The notes: generated by a model from the letters alone, not told the origin. Shown: positions 15,098 through 23,455, counted from the stretch's first letter. The stretch: 64,000 nt of DNA from Oscillospiraceae bacterium (GCA_015067885.1 SVLO01000009.1:1-64000); one strand, 5' to 3'. Numbers and translations: made by a program.

Positions 15098-16552
15098 TTA
15101 ATTGATGCCGTTGATTTCCAGCGCTGCCTTGTACAGGGCGCAGAACCGGCGATACTTCTTTTCCAGGCGTACACTGGGATGGGGCTCATACTGATGCAGC
15201 AATGCAACACAGTGCTCCGCTGCAGCTGCATAGCCGGCAAAGTGGCCGTCACTGACAGCAGCGATCATGGCCGCGCCCAGGCAGGCAGCTTCCTTTTCCT
15301 TGGGGATCGCCACCGGCAGTCCGGTGATGTCTGCCTGCATCTGGCACCAGATGGCGCTCTTGGCACCGCCGCCGGTGGCAATGATGGACTTCAGATCCAC
15401 ACCGTTGGCTGCAATATGATCACAGTTTTTCCGAAGCACGAAGGCCACGCCTTCCATAACGGCGCCGGCCATATCGATGGCATCGTGCTCCTGCCGCAGG
15501 CCCCAGAAAACGCCGTTAGCCTCCGCGTCAAACTCCGGTGCGTTGGTACCTACCAGGTAAGGCAGGAACAGCAGCTCGTTGGGTTCCCGCTTGGCCAGCT
15601 CCGCGTTCATGGTATCGTAGTCCACTGCCATGCAGCTGCGCTTGAACCATTCCAGGCTCACGCCGCCGCTTTCCGCAACGGGCAGCATGATATGGGTATC
15701 GGGAATGAAACCGTAGTGCATGGCAATGCCGCTGTCCTTGGAAGTGTTCTCGCTGCCCATGGTGGCCAGGGCCATGACCGTGCCGGTGGACAGGGTGATG
15801 CCGCCGGGGGCGATGTTGCCGGTGCCGATCATGCCGGCAAAATGGTCCAGCGTGCCCACATTGATCTTGGTGGCAGTGGTCAGGTGCATTTTTTCTGCCA
15901 CATCTGCCTTCAGGCTGCCTGCCACAGAGCAGGGCTCACACAGCGCAGGAAGCTGATCGTAACGAATGCCAATGGCATCCATCATCTCTTTCCAGTAGAC
16001 CTTCTTATAAATATCGAAGTAGAAAGAGAAGGTGGCAATGGACATATCGCTCAGCTTCTCACCGGTGAGGCAGTAAACGATATAGTCCTTCAGCAGCATA
16101 TAGGTTGCCGCGTTTTCATAGATCTCGGTGCGGTTATTCTTCAGCCACAGGATCTTGGTGGCAGGCCATGTGGGCAGCACGGCCATCTGGCCGGTGACTT
16201 CCTCACAGATCGCATGGCTGAACTGCTTCTCCAGCACCTTGCATTCTTCGGTGCTGCGCTCATCCATCCAGGAGATGGCATTCATCAGCGGCATGCCGTC
16301 CGCACCCAGCACCACCAGGGATTCTGCCTGGCCGGTGAAGGCGATCTGATCTACATGGGATACCTTGTTGGCAGCCATCATGTCGCCCAGCAGGCCCACC
16401 AGATCGGTATAATACGCATAAGCATCGAATTCCACAAAGCCATTGTCCCGGATATAGTTGACGGGGCGGCTCTGACGGTCGATGAGATGAAAGCTCTTGT
16501 CATAAATGGCAGCCTTGATATTGGTGCTGCCCAGATCCACGCCGATATACAT
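15098..16552 (-). CDS. FGGY-family sugar kinase (xylulokinase-like)
   Basis: 484 residues. Actin-like ATPase-fold kinase that phosphorylates a sugar or polyol. N-terminal phosphate-binding loop GVDLGSTNIKAAIYD; ISWMDERS substrate-side block; catalytic aspartate region VGTLDHFAGMIGTG; ATP-binding ATGGGAKSAIWCQMQAD and CLGAAMIAAV. Overall pattern resembles xylulose kinases, but ribulo- or erythrulo-kinase activity is possible. GGGAGG precedes the ATG. A strong stem-loop lies between it and the upstream isomerase gene. Confidence 0.88.
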   Translation of the reverse strand: MYIGVDLGSTNIKAAIYDKSFHLIDRQSRPVNYIRDNGFVEFDAYAYYTDLVGLLGDMMAANKVSHVDQIAFTGQAESLVVLGADGMPLMNAISWMDERSTEECKVLEKQFSHAICEEVTGQMAVLPTWPATKILWLKNNRTEIYENAATYMLLKDYIVYCLTGEKLSDMSIATFSFYFDIYKKVYWKEMMDAIGIRYDQLPALCEPCSVAGSLKADVAEKMHLTTATKINVGTLDHFAGMIGTGNIAPGGITLSTGTVMALATMGSENTSKDSGIAMHYGFIPDTHIMLPVAESGGVSLEWFKRSCMAVDYDTMNAELAKREPNELLFLPYLVGTNAPEFDAEANGVFWGLRQEHDAIDMAGAVMEGVAFVLRKNCDHIAANGVDLKSIIATGGGAKSAIWCQMQADITGLPVAIPKEKEAACLGAAMIAAVSDGHFAGYAAAAEHCVALLHQYEPHPSVRLEKKYRRFCALYKAALEINGIN

Positions 16553-16573
16553 ATGGTTTCCTCCCTTTGGGAG

Positions 16574-16602
16574 AAAAGGCTATCCAAGCGGATAGCCTTT
16601 TC
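16574..16602 (-). promoter_or_regulatory. Intra-operon stem-loop between isomerase and kinase genes
   Basis: GGCTATCC-GCTT-GGATAGCC with an A run on one side and TTTTCTCC after it on the minus strand. It looks like an intrinsic terminator placed inside the operon, so it may lower expression of the kinase and epimerase or protect the upstream message. Confidence 0.6.
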
Positions 16603-16609
16603 CTGATTA

Positions 16610-17974
16610 TTACATGACCAGTTCGATATCCATCATTTCGCAGAAGTCGCGGATGGCTTCCACATAATCGCCGTAGGCGAAGATCACATGCTGGCTGCAG
16701 ACATTCTGTGCGAACTCTTCCACAGTGCAGGAATCGGGGAAGACTTCCAGGCTGGGCAGCTGGGGAGCGGGATCATCCCAGCCGAACTCATTCCATGCGG
16801 GGGGAGTCTTGGCCTCGGCGGTGTAGACGTGCATCTTGTACCAGCCGTTGACGTAAGCCAGGCGGGCGCAGGTGACATAGCCGGTCTTTACCTTGGAGAC
16901 ATTCAGCAGGCTGGCGTTCAGCAGGCCGAAGGCTGCGGGCAGCACGGTGACATCGCCGTCGGTAATGGCAGCGGGCACGAAGTCGGGCACGCCGATGAGC
17001 ATGGAGTTCTCAAAGAACTCGTAGTACTCCATGTAAGGCACGATCTCCTGGCCGGAGATGTACTTCATGATCAGCTGGGTGACAGCGCCCATAACGTCGT
17101 TTTCAGGCACAGTCAGCACGCTGCAGTAGTGCTCCAGGAGCATAAAGACCATTGCAGGGGGGAAGCCTTCCAGCTTCTTCATGCCGTCCACATCGATGAG
17201 GGTGATGGCTTCCCAGCCACGCTCCTCGATCTTCTTGGCAATAGCCAGGGCATACTTGACGCCCTTTTCAATAACGGAATCGTCGCAAGCCTTCTTGAAT
17301 ACCCAATTGGTCTTCACATACTCGATGCCCTCGGCGATCTTCTCAGCCTCCAGGGTGTCGATGGTGCGAACCATCTCCAGCATCTCGTAGGTCTCCACTT
17401 CCACGCCGATCTGGCCGCGCATGGAGTTGCCTTCGTACTGGGTGCCGTAGAGCAGCATGTCACGGTAGCCCATGGTGCCGACCTTAGCGGAGCGCAGGTT
17501 CTTTCTTGCACGGCAGGCAGCGATGTAGGAGGTGATCTTCTCCATGGGCCATTCCTTGCCGATGATGTTGTAGATATACTTGAAGGTGTAGCCCAGAGCC
17601 TCGAAAGCGGGACGGATGGCAGTGGTACCGGCCTGCTCAGCAGTGGTGATGATCCGGCCGTTTTCCTTCCAGCCGCACAGGCCCCACAGGATCATGGGAA
17701 CATGGCGGAAGTGATCGGTGACGCGGACAACCGCATGGGTGGGAACCCAACCGGCAACGCAGACCACCAGGCAGTCCAGATCCAGGCCTTCCAGCTTGGC
17801 GTAGGCAGCATCTGCAGTCTCATAAGCGGGATCGTCAATGACCAGACCGCCGTCCACAACGCCTGCAACCTTAGCCTGCAGGGCTGCCAGAGCCTCGTCA
17901 TGCTTCATCTGCAGACGCTCAATGGGGGTGTTGACCTCACCAAAACATACATAACCAACAATGTTCTTCTTCAT
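16610..17974 (-). CDS. L-fucose/L-arabinose isomerase-family protein
   Basis: 454 residues. N-terminal VGYVCFGEVN, VVCVAGWVPTHAVVRV and a central region resembling FucI/AraA aldose-ketose isomerases (GYRDMLLYGTQYE; PENDVMGAVTQLIMKYISG). The usual C-terminal metal-site histidine (HCG or HxG) is not visible; the matching place reads SMLIGVPDFVP. The protein may bind a different sugar or use an altered metal site. TAAGGAG precedes the ATG. It follows the DeoR gene in the same operon and is followed by a stem-loop and the kinase. The substrate is unknown. Confidence 0.8.
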   Translation of the reverse strand: MKKNIVGYVCFGEVNTPIERLQMKHDEALAALQAKVAGVVDGGLVIDDPAYETADAAYAKLEGLDLDCLVVCVAGWVPTHAVVRVTDHFRHVPMILWGLCGWKENGRIITTAEQAGTTAIRPAFEALGYTFKYIYNIIGKEWPMEKITSYIAACRARKNLRSAKVGTMGYRDMLLYGTQYEGNSMRGQIGVEVETYEMLEMVRTIDTLEAEKIAEGIEYVKTNWVFKKACDDSVIEKGVKYALAIAKKIEERGWEAITLIDVDGMKKLEGFPPAMVFMLLEHYCSVLTVPENDVMGAVTQLIMKYISGQEIVPYMEYYEFFENSMLIGVPDFVPAAITDGDVTVLPAAFGLLNASLLNVSKVKTGYVTCARLAYVNGWYKMHVYTAEAKTPPAWNEFGWDDPAPQLPSLEVFPDSCTVEEFAQNVCSQHVIFAYGDYVEAIRDFCEMMDIELVM

Positions 17975-18000
17975 AATGATACTCCTTAATAAGATTTTTC

Positions 18001-18786
18001 TTAATTTTCTTCATTGATATGCAGCTGTACACCGCATTCTTTCAGCTGCTGCAGTGCCTCCGGGTCTCCCCCGTCATTGGTCACCAGAGTCAGCATCGGG
18101 CTGCATTCGCAGACACGGCTGAAGCCTGCCCGGCCGATTTTGCTGCTGTCTGCCGCGATCAGCTGCTGCTTGGCTCCTGCTGCCATCATCCGGTCGATAA
18201 TTGCCTCTTCCGCATGATGGGTGGTAATACCGCCTTTGGCGCTGATCCCATCCACCGACAGGATCGCCCAGTCCGCCTGATACTTGCTCAGCTGTTCCTG
18301 CGCATCACCGCCATGGGTAAAACCGTATTGGGCGTTGATCTCTCCGCCTACCAGAAGCACCCGGAAAGAGGGTACAGCGCCCAGTCTGGCGGCAACATTC
18401 AAGGAATTGGTAACGATGTTCAAATTTCTTCTGGCGGCCAGCTCCAAGGCCACAATTTCGCTGGTGGTGCCGGAATTGATAAACAGCGTATCTCCATCGC
18501 GCACCATCTGGGCGATGGCATGTCCGATACTCTGCTTTTGGGAAGCATTGACGATCTGGCTGCTGCCGGTCTCCACGACCCCGGGTCTGCGCACAGCACC
18601 GCCCTGGACACGCATCAGATGTCCTTCCTGCTCCAAAATGCTCAGATCATTGCGGATCGTGACCGGGGTGACCCCCAGGGATTCACACAATGCGCTGACA
18701 GTGACCTTTCCCTCCAGACGAAGCTGTTCCAGTATCCGTTTTCTGCGAATATCGATCTTGAGCCTGCTGTCTGTCAAGGTCTTCAC
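18001..18786 (-). CDS. DeoR/GlpR-family sugar-phosphate-responsive repressor
   Basis: 261 residues. DeoR winged helix at the N-terminus (RKRILEQLRLEGKVTVSALCESLGVTP, then TIRNDLSILEQEG), followed by a phosphosugar-sensing domain with MVRDGDTLFINSGTTS, RNLNIVTNSLNVA and AILSVDGIS. Members repress sugar operons until a phosphorylated intermediate binds. Start: GTG at 18786 lies very near AAGGA; TTG at 18777 has better spacing, so the start is uncertain by three codons. It lies between the SIS gene (seven bases) and the isomerase gene. Mirror-image boxes at both promoters of the divergent locus are candidate operators. Confidence 0.92.
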   Translation of the reverse strand: MKTLTDSRLKIDIRRKRILEQLRLEGKVTVSALCESLGVTPVTIRNDLSILEQEGHLMRVQGGAVRRPGVVETGSSQIVNASQKQSIGHAIAQMVRDGDTLFINSGTTSEIVALELAARRNLNIVTNSLNVAARLGAVPSFRVLLVGGEINAQYGFTHGGDAQEQLSKYQADWAILSVDGISAKGGITTHHAEEAIIDRMMAAGAKQQLIAADSSKIGRAGFSRVCECSPMLTLVTNDGGDPEALQQLKECGVQLHINEEN

Positions 18787-18793
18787 ATCCTTA

Positions 18794-19399
18794 TCAAAGT
18801 GCTTTGTTATTCAGCCGCTCGCCAACTGCTCCGCCGGGATGAATCAGGGCAAACTGCTCAGCCTGGTAACCGGTCTGCTCCACCATGGCTGCCTGCAGTG
18901 CATGGAAGATCATACACAGCGCGGTGGTGGAAGTGGTGCCCTGGGCATTCCACTTGTCGGTCTCGCGGTTGACGTGCTGCTTCAGCACCACATCGGCAGA
19001 CAGAGCCAGAGGAGACTCCAGGTTCTCGGTAATGGTAATGATGGAAACGCCCTTAGCCTTGCAGATATCCACGATGGGCAGCAGTTCCTTGGTCTTGCCG
19101 CCGCGGGAAGCAAACACCATAACATCACCCTTCTGCAGGAAACCGGTAGCGCCGTGGACAGCCTCAGCAGGGCTGATGAATCGGGCGGGCTGCTCGATGC
19201 AGCACATCAGGTGCGCAAAATGCTGGCAGATAATACCGGAATGACCGCAGCCGGCAGCACCGATCCGGGGAGCTGCGCACAGCAGCTCTACTGCCTTGGA
19301 AAACTGCTCGTCGTCGATATAGTCCTTCATCTCGTTGATGCAGGCTGCCTCGATATCATACGCAGCGCGGGCTGCCTGCAATGCTTCTTTTGTAATCAT
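18794..19399 (-). CDS. SIS-domain phosphosugar isomerase (hexuloisomerase-like)
   Basis: 201 residues, one SIS domain. The helical N-terminus leads to RIGAAGCGHSGIICQHFAH, VMVFASRGGKTKELLPIVDI and GVSIITITEN, the sugar-phosphate-binding folds. Length and layout match 6-phospho-3-hexuloisomerase and similar enzymes. Start set at MITKEAL because GGAGG lies upstream inside the track's longer version. First gene of the minus-strand sugar operon, with its own promoter. Confidence 0.82.
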   Translation of the reverse strand: MITKEALQAARAAYDIEAACINEMKDYIDDEQFSKAVELLCAAPRIGAAGCGHSGIICQHFAHLMCCIEQPARFISPAEAVHGATGFLQKGDVMVFASRGGKTKELLPIVDICKAKGVSIITITENLESPLALSADVVLKQHVNRETDKWNAQGTTSTTALCMIFHALQAAMVEQTGYQAEQFALIHPGGAVGERLNNKAL

Positions 19400-19458
19400 A
19401 GCCGTTACCTCCATATCAGTAAATGTGTCGGATTTTACCCCGATTCCATAGTTCTGCT

Positions 19459-19486
19459 AATGTAGAGGATAAAGGTTTTTCGTCAA
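19459..19486 (-). promoter_or_regulatory. Promoter of the SIS-deoR-isomerase-kinase-rpe operon
   Basis: Minus strand TTGACG, 16 bases, TACATT. The -35 box sits in TTGACGAAAA, which recurs in mirror image at the opposite promoter. Confidence 0.7.
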
Positions 19487-19568
19487 CTTTTCAATTCGCA
19501 AACTTCACAATTTTATCCAGTCCAAAATAGCCAACATTAACGAATCGAAAAAACAAAGCAAAATTACA

Positions 19569-19597
19569 TTGACGAAAAGAAAGCGCCTTGGTATAAT
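19569..19597 (+). promoter_or_regulatory. Promoter of the TIM-like gene operon
   Basis: TTGACG, 17 bases, TATAAT. The -35 again sits in TTGACGAAAA, pointing the other way from the box at 19477-19487. Confidence 0.85.
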
Positions 19598-19598
19598 G

Positions 19599-19611
19599 TG
19601 GTAAACTACCA
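19599..19611. promoter_or_regulatory. Dyad at the plus-strand start site, candidate operator
   Basis: TGGTA-AAC-TACCA immediately after the -10 box. The position suits a repressor; DeoR at 18001 is the obvious candidate. Inference only. Confidence 0.4.
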
Positions 19612-19630
19612 TGTAGAAAGGAATGTCTCT

Positions 19631-20329
19631 ATGGAAAAGCGCAAAATCGGTGTGCCCTTCTTTGAAATCGGCCCCAAGTCCTACCTGTACGGTGACGATA
19701 TTCTGGCACTGGCACAGGCTGCTGATGCTGCATCTGCCAAGTATGATGTCGACATCATCTTCACCTGCCCTGTTGTGGATATCCGCCGTGTAGCGGAGGC
19801 TACCTCCCATATCCACGTTTTTGCTCCGCATATGGATCCCATCTATCCCGGCCGCGGTCTGGCAGATACCCTTCCCGAATCTCTGGTTGCCGCAGGTGCT
19901 GCCGGCGTTATGCTGAACCATGTGGAGAAGCCCCTTGCCTTCGATGTCCTGGCTGAGACCATCAAGCGTGCCGACGAAGTGGGTCTGGTATCCATCGTTT
20001 GTGCCGACTCCATGGCCGATGCCAGTAAGATCGCTGCTCTGAACCCCGATATCGTGGTCGCTGAGCCCTCTGAGCTCATCGGTACCGGTATCAGCGTGGG
20101 TCCTGAGTATGTCAAGGCTGCCACTGAGTGTGTCAAGAGCGTCAATCCCGAGATCCTGGTCCTCACCGCTGCCGGTATCGCCAACGGTCAGGATGTTTAC
20201 AACACCATCATCGCCGGTGCCGATGCTACCGGTTCTTCTTCCGGCGTTGCCAAGGCTCCCGACAGAGCTGCCATGGTGGACGAAATGATCGCCGCAGTCC
20301 GCAAGGCCTGGGACGAGCGTCATAACTAA
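19631..20329 (+). CDS. Triose-phosphate-isomerase-like protein (archaeal-type TIM)
   Basis: 232 residues, shorter than classical TpiA but like archaeal TIMs and the sugar-locus isomerases such as those acting on erythrulose phosphate. The catalytic set seems present: Lys in GPKSYLYGDD, NHVEKP loop, and the base Glu in VVAEPSELIGTG followed by the phosphate-binding GIANGQD block. The track start at 19598 lies on the -10 box, so ATG at 19631, with GAAAGGA upstream, is used. First gene of the plus arm; YjbQ follows after 40 bases. Likely acts on a three- to five-carbon sugar phosphate. Confidence 0.85.
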   Translation: MEKRKIGVPFFEIGPKSYLYGDDILALAQAADAASAKYDVDIIFTCPVVDIRRVAEATSHIHVFAPHMDPIYPGRGLADTLPESLVAAGAAGVMLNHVEKPLAFDVLAETIKRADEVGLVSIVCADSMADASKIAALNPDIVVAEPSELIGTGISVGPEYVKAATECVKSVNPEILVLTAAGIANGQDVYNTIIAGADATGSSSGVAKAPDRAAMVDEMIAAVRKAWDERHN

Positions 20330-20369
20330 GTCATCCAATTAAATTAACATATAACTGGAGGAAATTAAA

Positions 20370-20990
20370 ATGGAACTTAAGATTATTCAGAAGGAAATCC
20401 AGCTTCAGTCCCGCGGTTGGGTCCCCACCTTCCACGACATCTCCACCGATGTTATGAAGATCGTTGAGGAGTCCGGCATCAAGAACGGTACCTGCGCTAT
20501 CGTTTCCCACCACACCACCTGCTCCGTCATGATCCAGGAGTGCTCCCACGACTTCGACACCTTCGATCTGGAGTACCTGCAGCATGACCTGCTGGACATC
20601 ATGCGCAAGATGATCCCCGACTACGTCAACGAGGGTGACTACCGTCATCCCGGCCCCGTCCACGCCCAGTTTGGCCGCTACGTGGACGAGCCCGGCAACT
20701 TCACCTCCATGAACACCGACGGTCACCTGCGCTCCTGCTTCTTCGGCCGCAGCGAGGCTATGACCATCAAGGACGGCGTGCTGGACGGCGGCGAGTTCGC
20801 TCACATCTACTTCATCGACTGGGACCATGTCCGCGCCCGTCGCCGTCAGGTGAACGTGACCATCATGGGCACCACCGAGGATGTCAACGACCGCAAGTAC
20901 AACGATGGCAAGGTGGTCAACACCCTGCGCAAGTTCACTGCCGACGATAAGGCTTATCTGGAGCAGTACGACGAGTGGAAGAAGCGCTAA
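20370..20990 (+). CDS. YjbQ/UPF0047-family protein, enlarged
   Basis: 206 residues, against about 135 for standard YjbQ. The family histidines are visible in IVSHHTTCSVMIQE and HPGPVHAQFGRY, with HIYFIDWDHVRARRRQV near the C-terminus. The extra residues come mainly from insertions after the first block and a C-terminal tail. Some YjbQ proteins have weak thiamine-phosphate-synthase activity, but the role is otherwise unclear, and the position inside a sugar operon suggests a metabolic or repair role. Codon use is strongly C/G-ending with AAG lysines, as in highly expressed genes. GGAGG precedes the ATG. Confidence 0.85.
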   Translation: MELKIIQKEIQLQSRGWVPTFHDISTDVMKIVEESGIKNGTCAIVSHHTTCSVMIQECSHDFDTFDLEYLQHDLLDIMRKMIPDYVNEGDYRHPGPVHAQFGRYVDEPGNFTSMNTDGHLRSCFFGRSEAMTIKDGVLDGGEFAHIYFIDWDHVRARRRQVNVTIMGTTEDVNDRKYNDGKVVNTLRKFTADDKAYLEQYDEWKKR

Positions 20991-21012
20991 GCTGATTTCA
21001 TACCGCAAACTG

Positions 21013-21048
21013 AAAACGGGTCTGTCCCAACGGACAGGCCCGTTTTTT
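21013..21048 (+). terminator. Terminator after yjbQ
   Basis: AACGGGTCTGTCC-CAAC-GGACAGGCCCGTTTTTT, one wobble. The lplA gene begins 18 bases later. Confidence 0.9.
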
Positions 21049-21065
21049 CCAACGAGGTGAGGACC

Positions 21066-22028
21066 ATGATCACAAAGCTATACTGTGTCCGCGGCACCGG
21101 CAGCGACCCCTACGCCAACCTGGCGCTGGAGGAGCGGCTGCTGGATACCCTTGAGCCGGGTCAGTGCATCCTGTACCTGTGGCAGAATGAGAATACGGTG
21201 GTCATCGGCCGCAACCAAAACGCCTGGAAGGAGTGCCGCACCGCCCTTTTGTGTGAGGAAGGGGGGCGGCTGGCCCGCCGTCTGTCCGGCGGCGGGGCGG
21301 TGTTCCACGATTTGGGCAACCTGAACTTCACCTTTTTGATGGCGGAGGAGGACTACGACCTGGACCGCCAGCTCGCCGTCATCGAGACCGCCTGCCGCAG
21401 CCTGGGTATCCCCGTGGCACGCTCCGGCCGCAACGATGTGCTGGCCGACGGGCGCAAATTCTCCGGCAACGCCTTCTACCACCACAGGGGCCGGGCCTAC
21501 CACCACGGCACGCTGATGGTGGCGGTGGATGGGGACAAGCTGGGTCGGTACTTGAGTCCCTCCAAAGCGAAATTGCAGGCCAAAGGGGTGGACTCCGTCC
21601 GCTCCCGGGTGGTCAATCTGTCCGAATTCTGCCCCGGCCTGACCTGCCGGGAGCTGGCTGACCGGCTGGAGGGGGCCTTTGGCCTGACTTACGGCCTTGC
21701 GGTGGAGCGAATGGAGGCCCCCGACGCGGCGGACCTGCGGGCCAAGTACGCAAGCGACGAATGGCTCTACGGCCCCCGGCTGCCCCTGAGCCTGGAGTGT
21801 GAGCAGCGCTTTGACTGGGGCGAGGTGCAGATACAACTGCAGGTGGAGTCCGGCGCAGTGGCGGCGGCAAAGGTCTACTCCGACGCCATGGACGCGGACT
21901 TTGCCCCCGCGCTGGAGCGGGCGCTGACGGGCAGCGTGTTCTCCCGGGCGGCTCTGTGCGCCCGGGTGGAGGAATTGGGGCAATATGCCCCCGACCTGCG
22001 GTCTATGCTGGGTCAGTTGGATATCTGA
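21066..22028 (+). CDS. lplA: Lipoate-protein ligase A
   Basis: About 320 residues. Attaches lipoate to dehydrogenase E2 or glycine-cleavage H protein through a lipoyl-AMP. BPL_LplA fold with RRLSGGGAVFHDLGNLNFTF, GRNDVLADGRKFSGNAF and a conserved Lys near LSPSKAKLQAKGVDSV; a C-terminal accessory domain follows from ~245. ATG at 21066 with GAGGTGAGG just upstream is preferred to the track's GTG. No lipoyl-dependent complex is in the window, so it seems a bystander in the sugar locus. Confidence 0.93.
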   Translation: MITKLYCVRGTGSDPYANLALEERLLDTLEPGQCILYLWQNENTVVIGRNQNAWKECRTALLCEEGGRLARRLSGGGAVFHDLGNLNFTFLMAEEDYDLDRQLAVIETACRSLGIPVARSGRNDVLADGRKFSGNAFYHHRGRAYHHGTLMVAVDGDKLGRYLSPSKAKLQAKGVDSVRSRVVNLSEFCPGLTCRELADRLEGAFGLTYGLAVERMEAPDAADLRAKYASDEWLYGPRLPLSLECEQRFDWGEVQIQLQVESGAVAAAKVYSDAMDADFAPALERALTGSVFSRAALCARVEELGQYAPDLRSMLGQLDI

Positions 22029-22159
22029 GCCGGGTTTTGCTCCCGAACAGGTGGAAAAAGGCCTGTTCTCACCCTTGCAAAGGGTGGAAATGTGTGGTAA
22101 AATCAAGCTACCAATATTTTGGAACCATTTTGGAAAATTTTTGGAAAGGAATGATCCCC

Positions 22160-23125
22160 ATGATTAAAGTCGATCCTGCAACCAAGTTTGACTTCCAGCC
22201 CGCTGACTTTGTGCCCTTCAAGGACAAAGAGGTTTGCGAGCGTGTTCGCAAGCTCAGCGGCAAGGACCTGGAGAAGCGCGAGGCCTGGTGGCATCCCGAG
22301 TTCAACGTCAAGGTCATGATGAACCCCCACCCCGTGCTGATCGCCACCCTGTTCTCCCGCCTGAAGGAGGCTGCCGAGGCTGGCCGTCCCTTCTCCATGA
22401 TCCTGGGCAACCCCGAGCCTGACACCTACATCCCCCTGGCCCAGCTGATCAACTACTTCCAGATCGACTGCTCCAAGGTGTCCCTGTTCGCCGAGGACGA
22501 GTGGGCCGACCAGGACGGCAACATCGCCCCTGTCACCTACGAGGCCGGCTTCGCCCACTCCATGCTGAAGTACCTGTACTATCAGATCGACGAGAAGCTG
22601 CGTATGCCTCTGGAGAACGTCTACTACCCCACCAACGCCAACATCAAGGACTACTCCAAGATCATCCACGAGGTTTCCGGCGGCGGCGCCGACATCGCCT
22701 CCACCTCTCCCGGCTGGACCGGCCACATGGCCTTCGTGGACCCCATCCCCGAGTTCATCGGCAGCGGTGACATCGAGGAGTGGCTGAACCAGCCCGCTCA
22801 GCTGGTCACTCTGCATCCCATGACCATCATGCAGAACTCCCTGAACGGCACCTTCGGCCAGTCCGGTGACATCGCCAACGTGCCTCCCAAGGCTGCCACC
22901 ATTGGTCCTCTGGACGTGATGCGCGCCAAGGAGCGTATCGAGGTCCATGCCCTGGCCACCTGCGGTACCTTCTCCAGCTGGCAGCGTATGACCTCTCGTC
23001 TGGTCACCCACGGCCCCATCACTCCCTACATCCCCTCCACCATGCTGCAGACCAAGAAGACCCAGGTCTACATCAGCGAGGAGCTGGCTGCGCCCTTCGA
23101 GTGCTGGGAGAAGGTCGGCTACTAA
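22160..23125 (+). CDS. NagB-like sugar-phosphate isomerase/deaminase homologue with altered active site
   Basis: 321 residues. The fold resembles glucosamine-6-P deaminase/6-phosphogluconolactonase: SMILGNPEPDTYIPL, the SLFAEDEWAD loop (equivalent to the DEY loop) and SPGWTGHMAFVDP (equivalent to GxDGHIAFNEP). The Asp before Gly-His is Thr here and the downstream Glu is Asp, so ordinary deamination is doubtful. Start: ATG at 22160 after GGAAAGGA; ATG at 22151 is too close to that site. Codon bias is that of a highly expressed gene. It ends the plus arm of the sugar locus before a strong terminator. Confidence 0.75.
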   Translation: MIKVDPATKFDFQPADFVPFKDKEVCERVRKLSGKDLEKREAWWHPEFNVKVMMNPHPVLIATLFSRLKEAAEAGRPFSMILGNPEPDTYIPLAQLINYFQIDCSKVSLFAEDEWADQDGNIAPVTYEAGFAHSMLKYLYYQIDEKLRMPLENVYYPTNANIKDYSKIIHEVSGGGADIASTSPGWTGHMAFVDPIPEFIGSGDIEEWLNQPAQLVTLHPMTIMQNSLNGTFGQSGDIANVPPKAATIGPLDVMRAKERIEVHALATCGTFSSWQRMTSRLVTHGPITPYIPSTMLQTKKTQVYISEELAAPFECWEKVGY

Positions 23126-23151
23126 GCCGTACCCCACAGCGATATACCGAC

Positions 23152-23188
23152 AAAACCCGCCCTGCACAAGCGTGCAGGGCGGGTTTTT
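23152..23188 (+). terminator. Terminator of the NagB-like gene
   Basis: AACCCGCCCTGCAC-AAGC-GTGCAGGGCGGGTTTTT, perfect stem with a T run. Confidence 0.93.
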
Positions 23189-23303
23189 CTGTGCGCCGAG
23201 GGAGGGCGTTGGGAGATACGAGATGCAAATTAGAAATTAGGGATGAGGAACGAGAAATTTTGGGACGACCCGGCCCGCCGAATGTTCGTCCTGCGCCGAT
23301 GGT

Positions 23304-23354
23304 GTAGGGGCGCGCTGCGCGCGCCCGCGGGCGGCCATACGGGGCCGCCCCTAC
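23304..23354. repeat. Pair of GTAG-headed REP-like hairpins in inverted orientation
   Basis: Starts GTAGGGGCG and ends CGCCCCTAC. The first hairpin is GGGCGCGC-TGC-GCGCGCCC and the second GGGCGGCC-ATACGG-GGCCGCCC. It lies in a 583-base gap (23126-23708) with no supported gene. Confidence 0.75.
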
Positions 23355-23455
23355 GACAGACCTGCAAGTTTTCGCAATAGTCGGCGGGACTTCGATAGAC
23401 AGATAGATTTACAGAGGGTACGCAGGGCGGCAGCTCAATCGGAGCAGGCAAAGCC

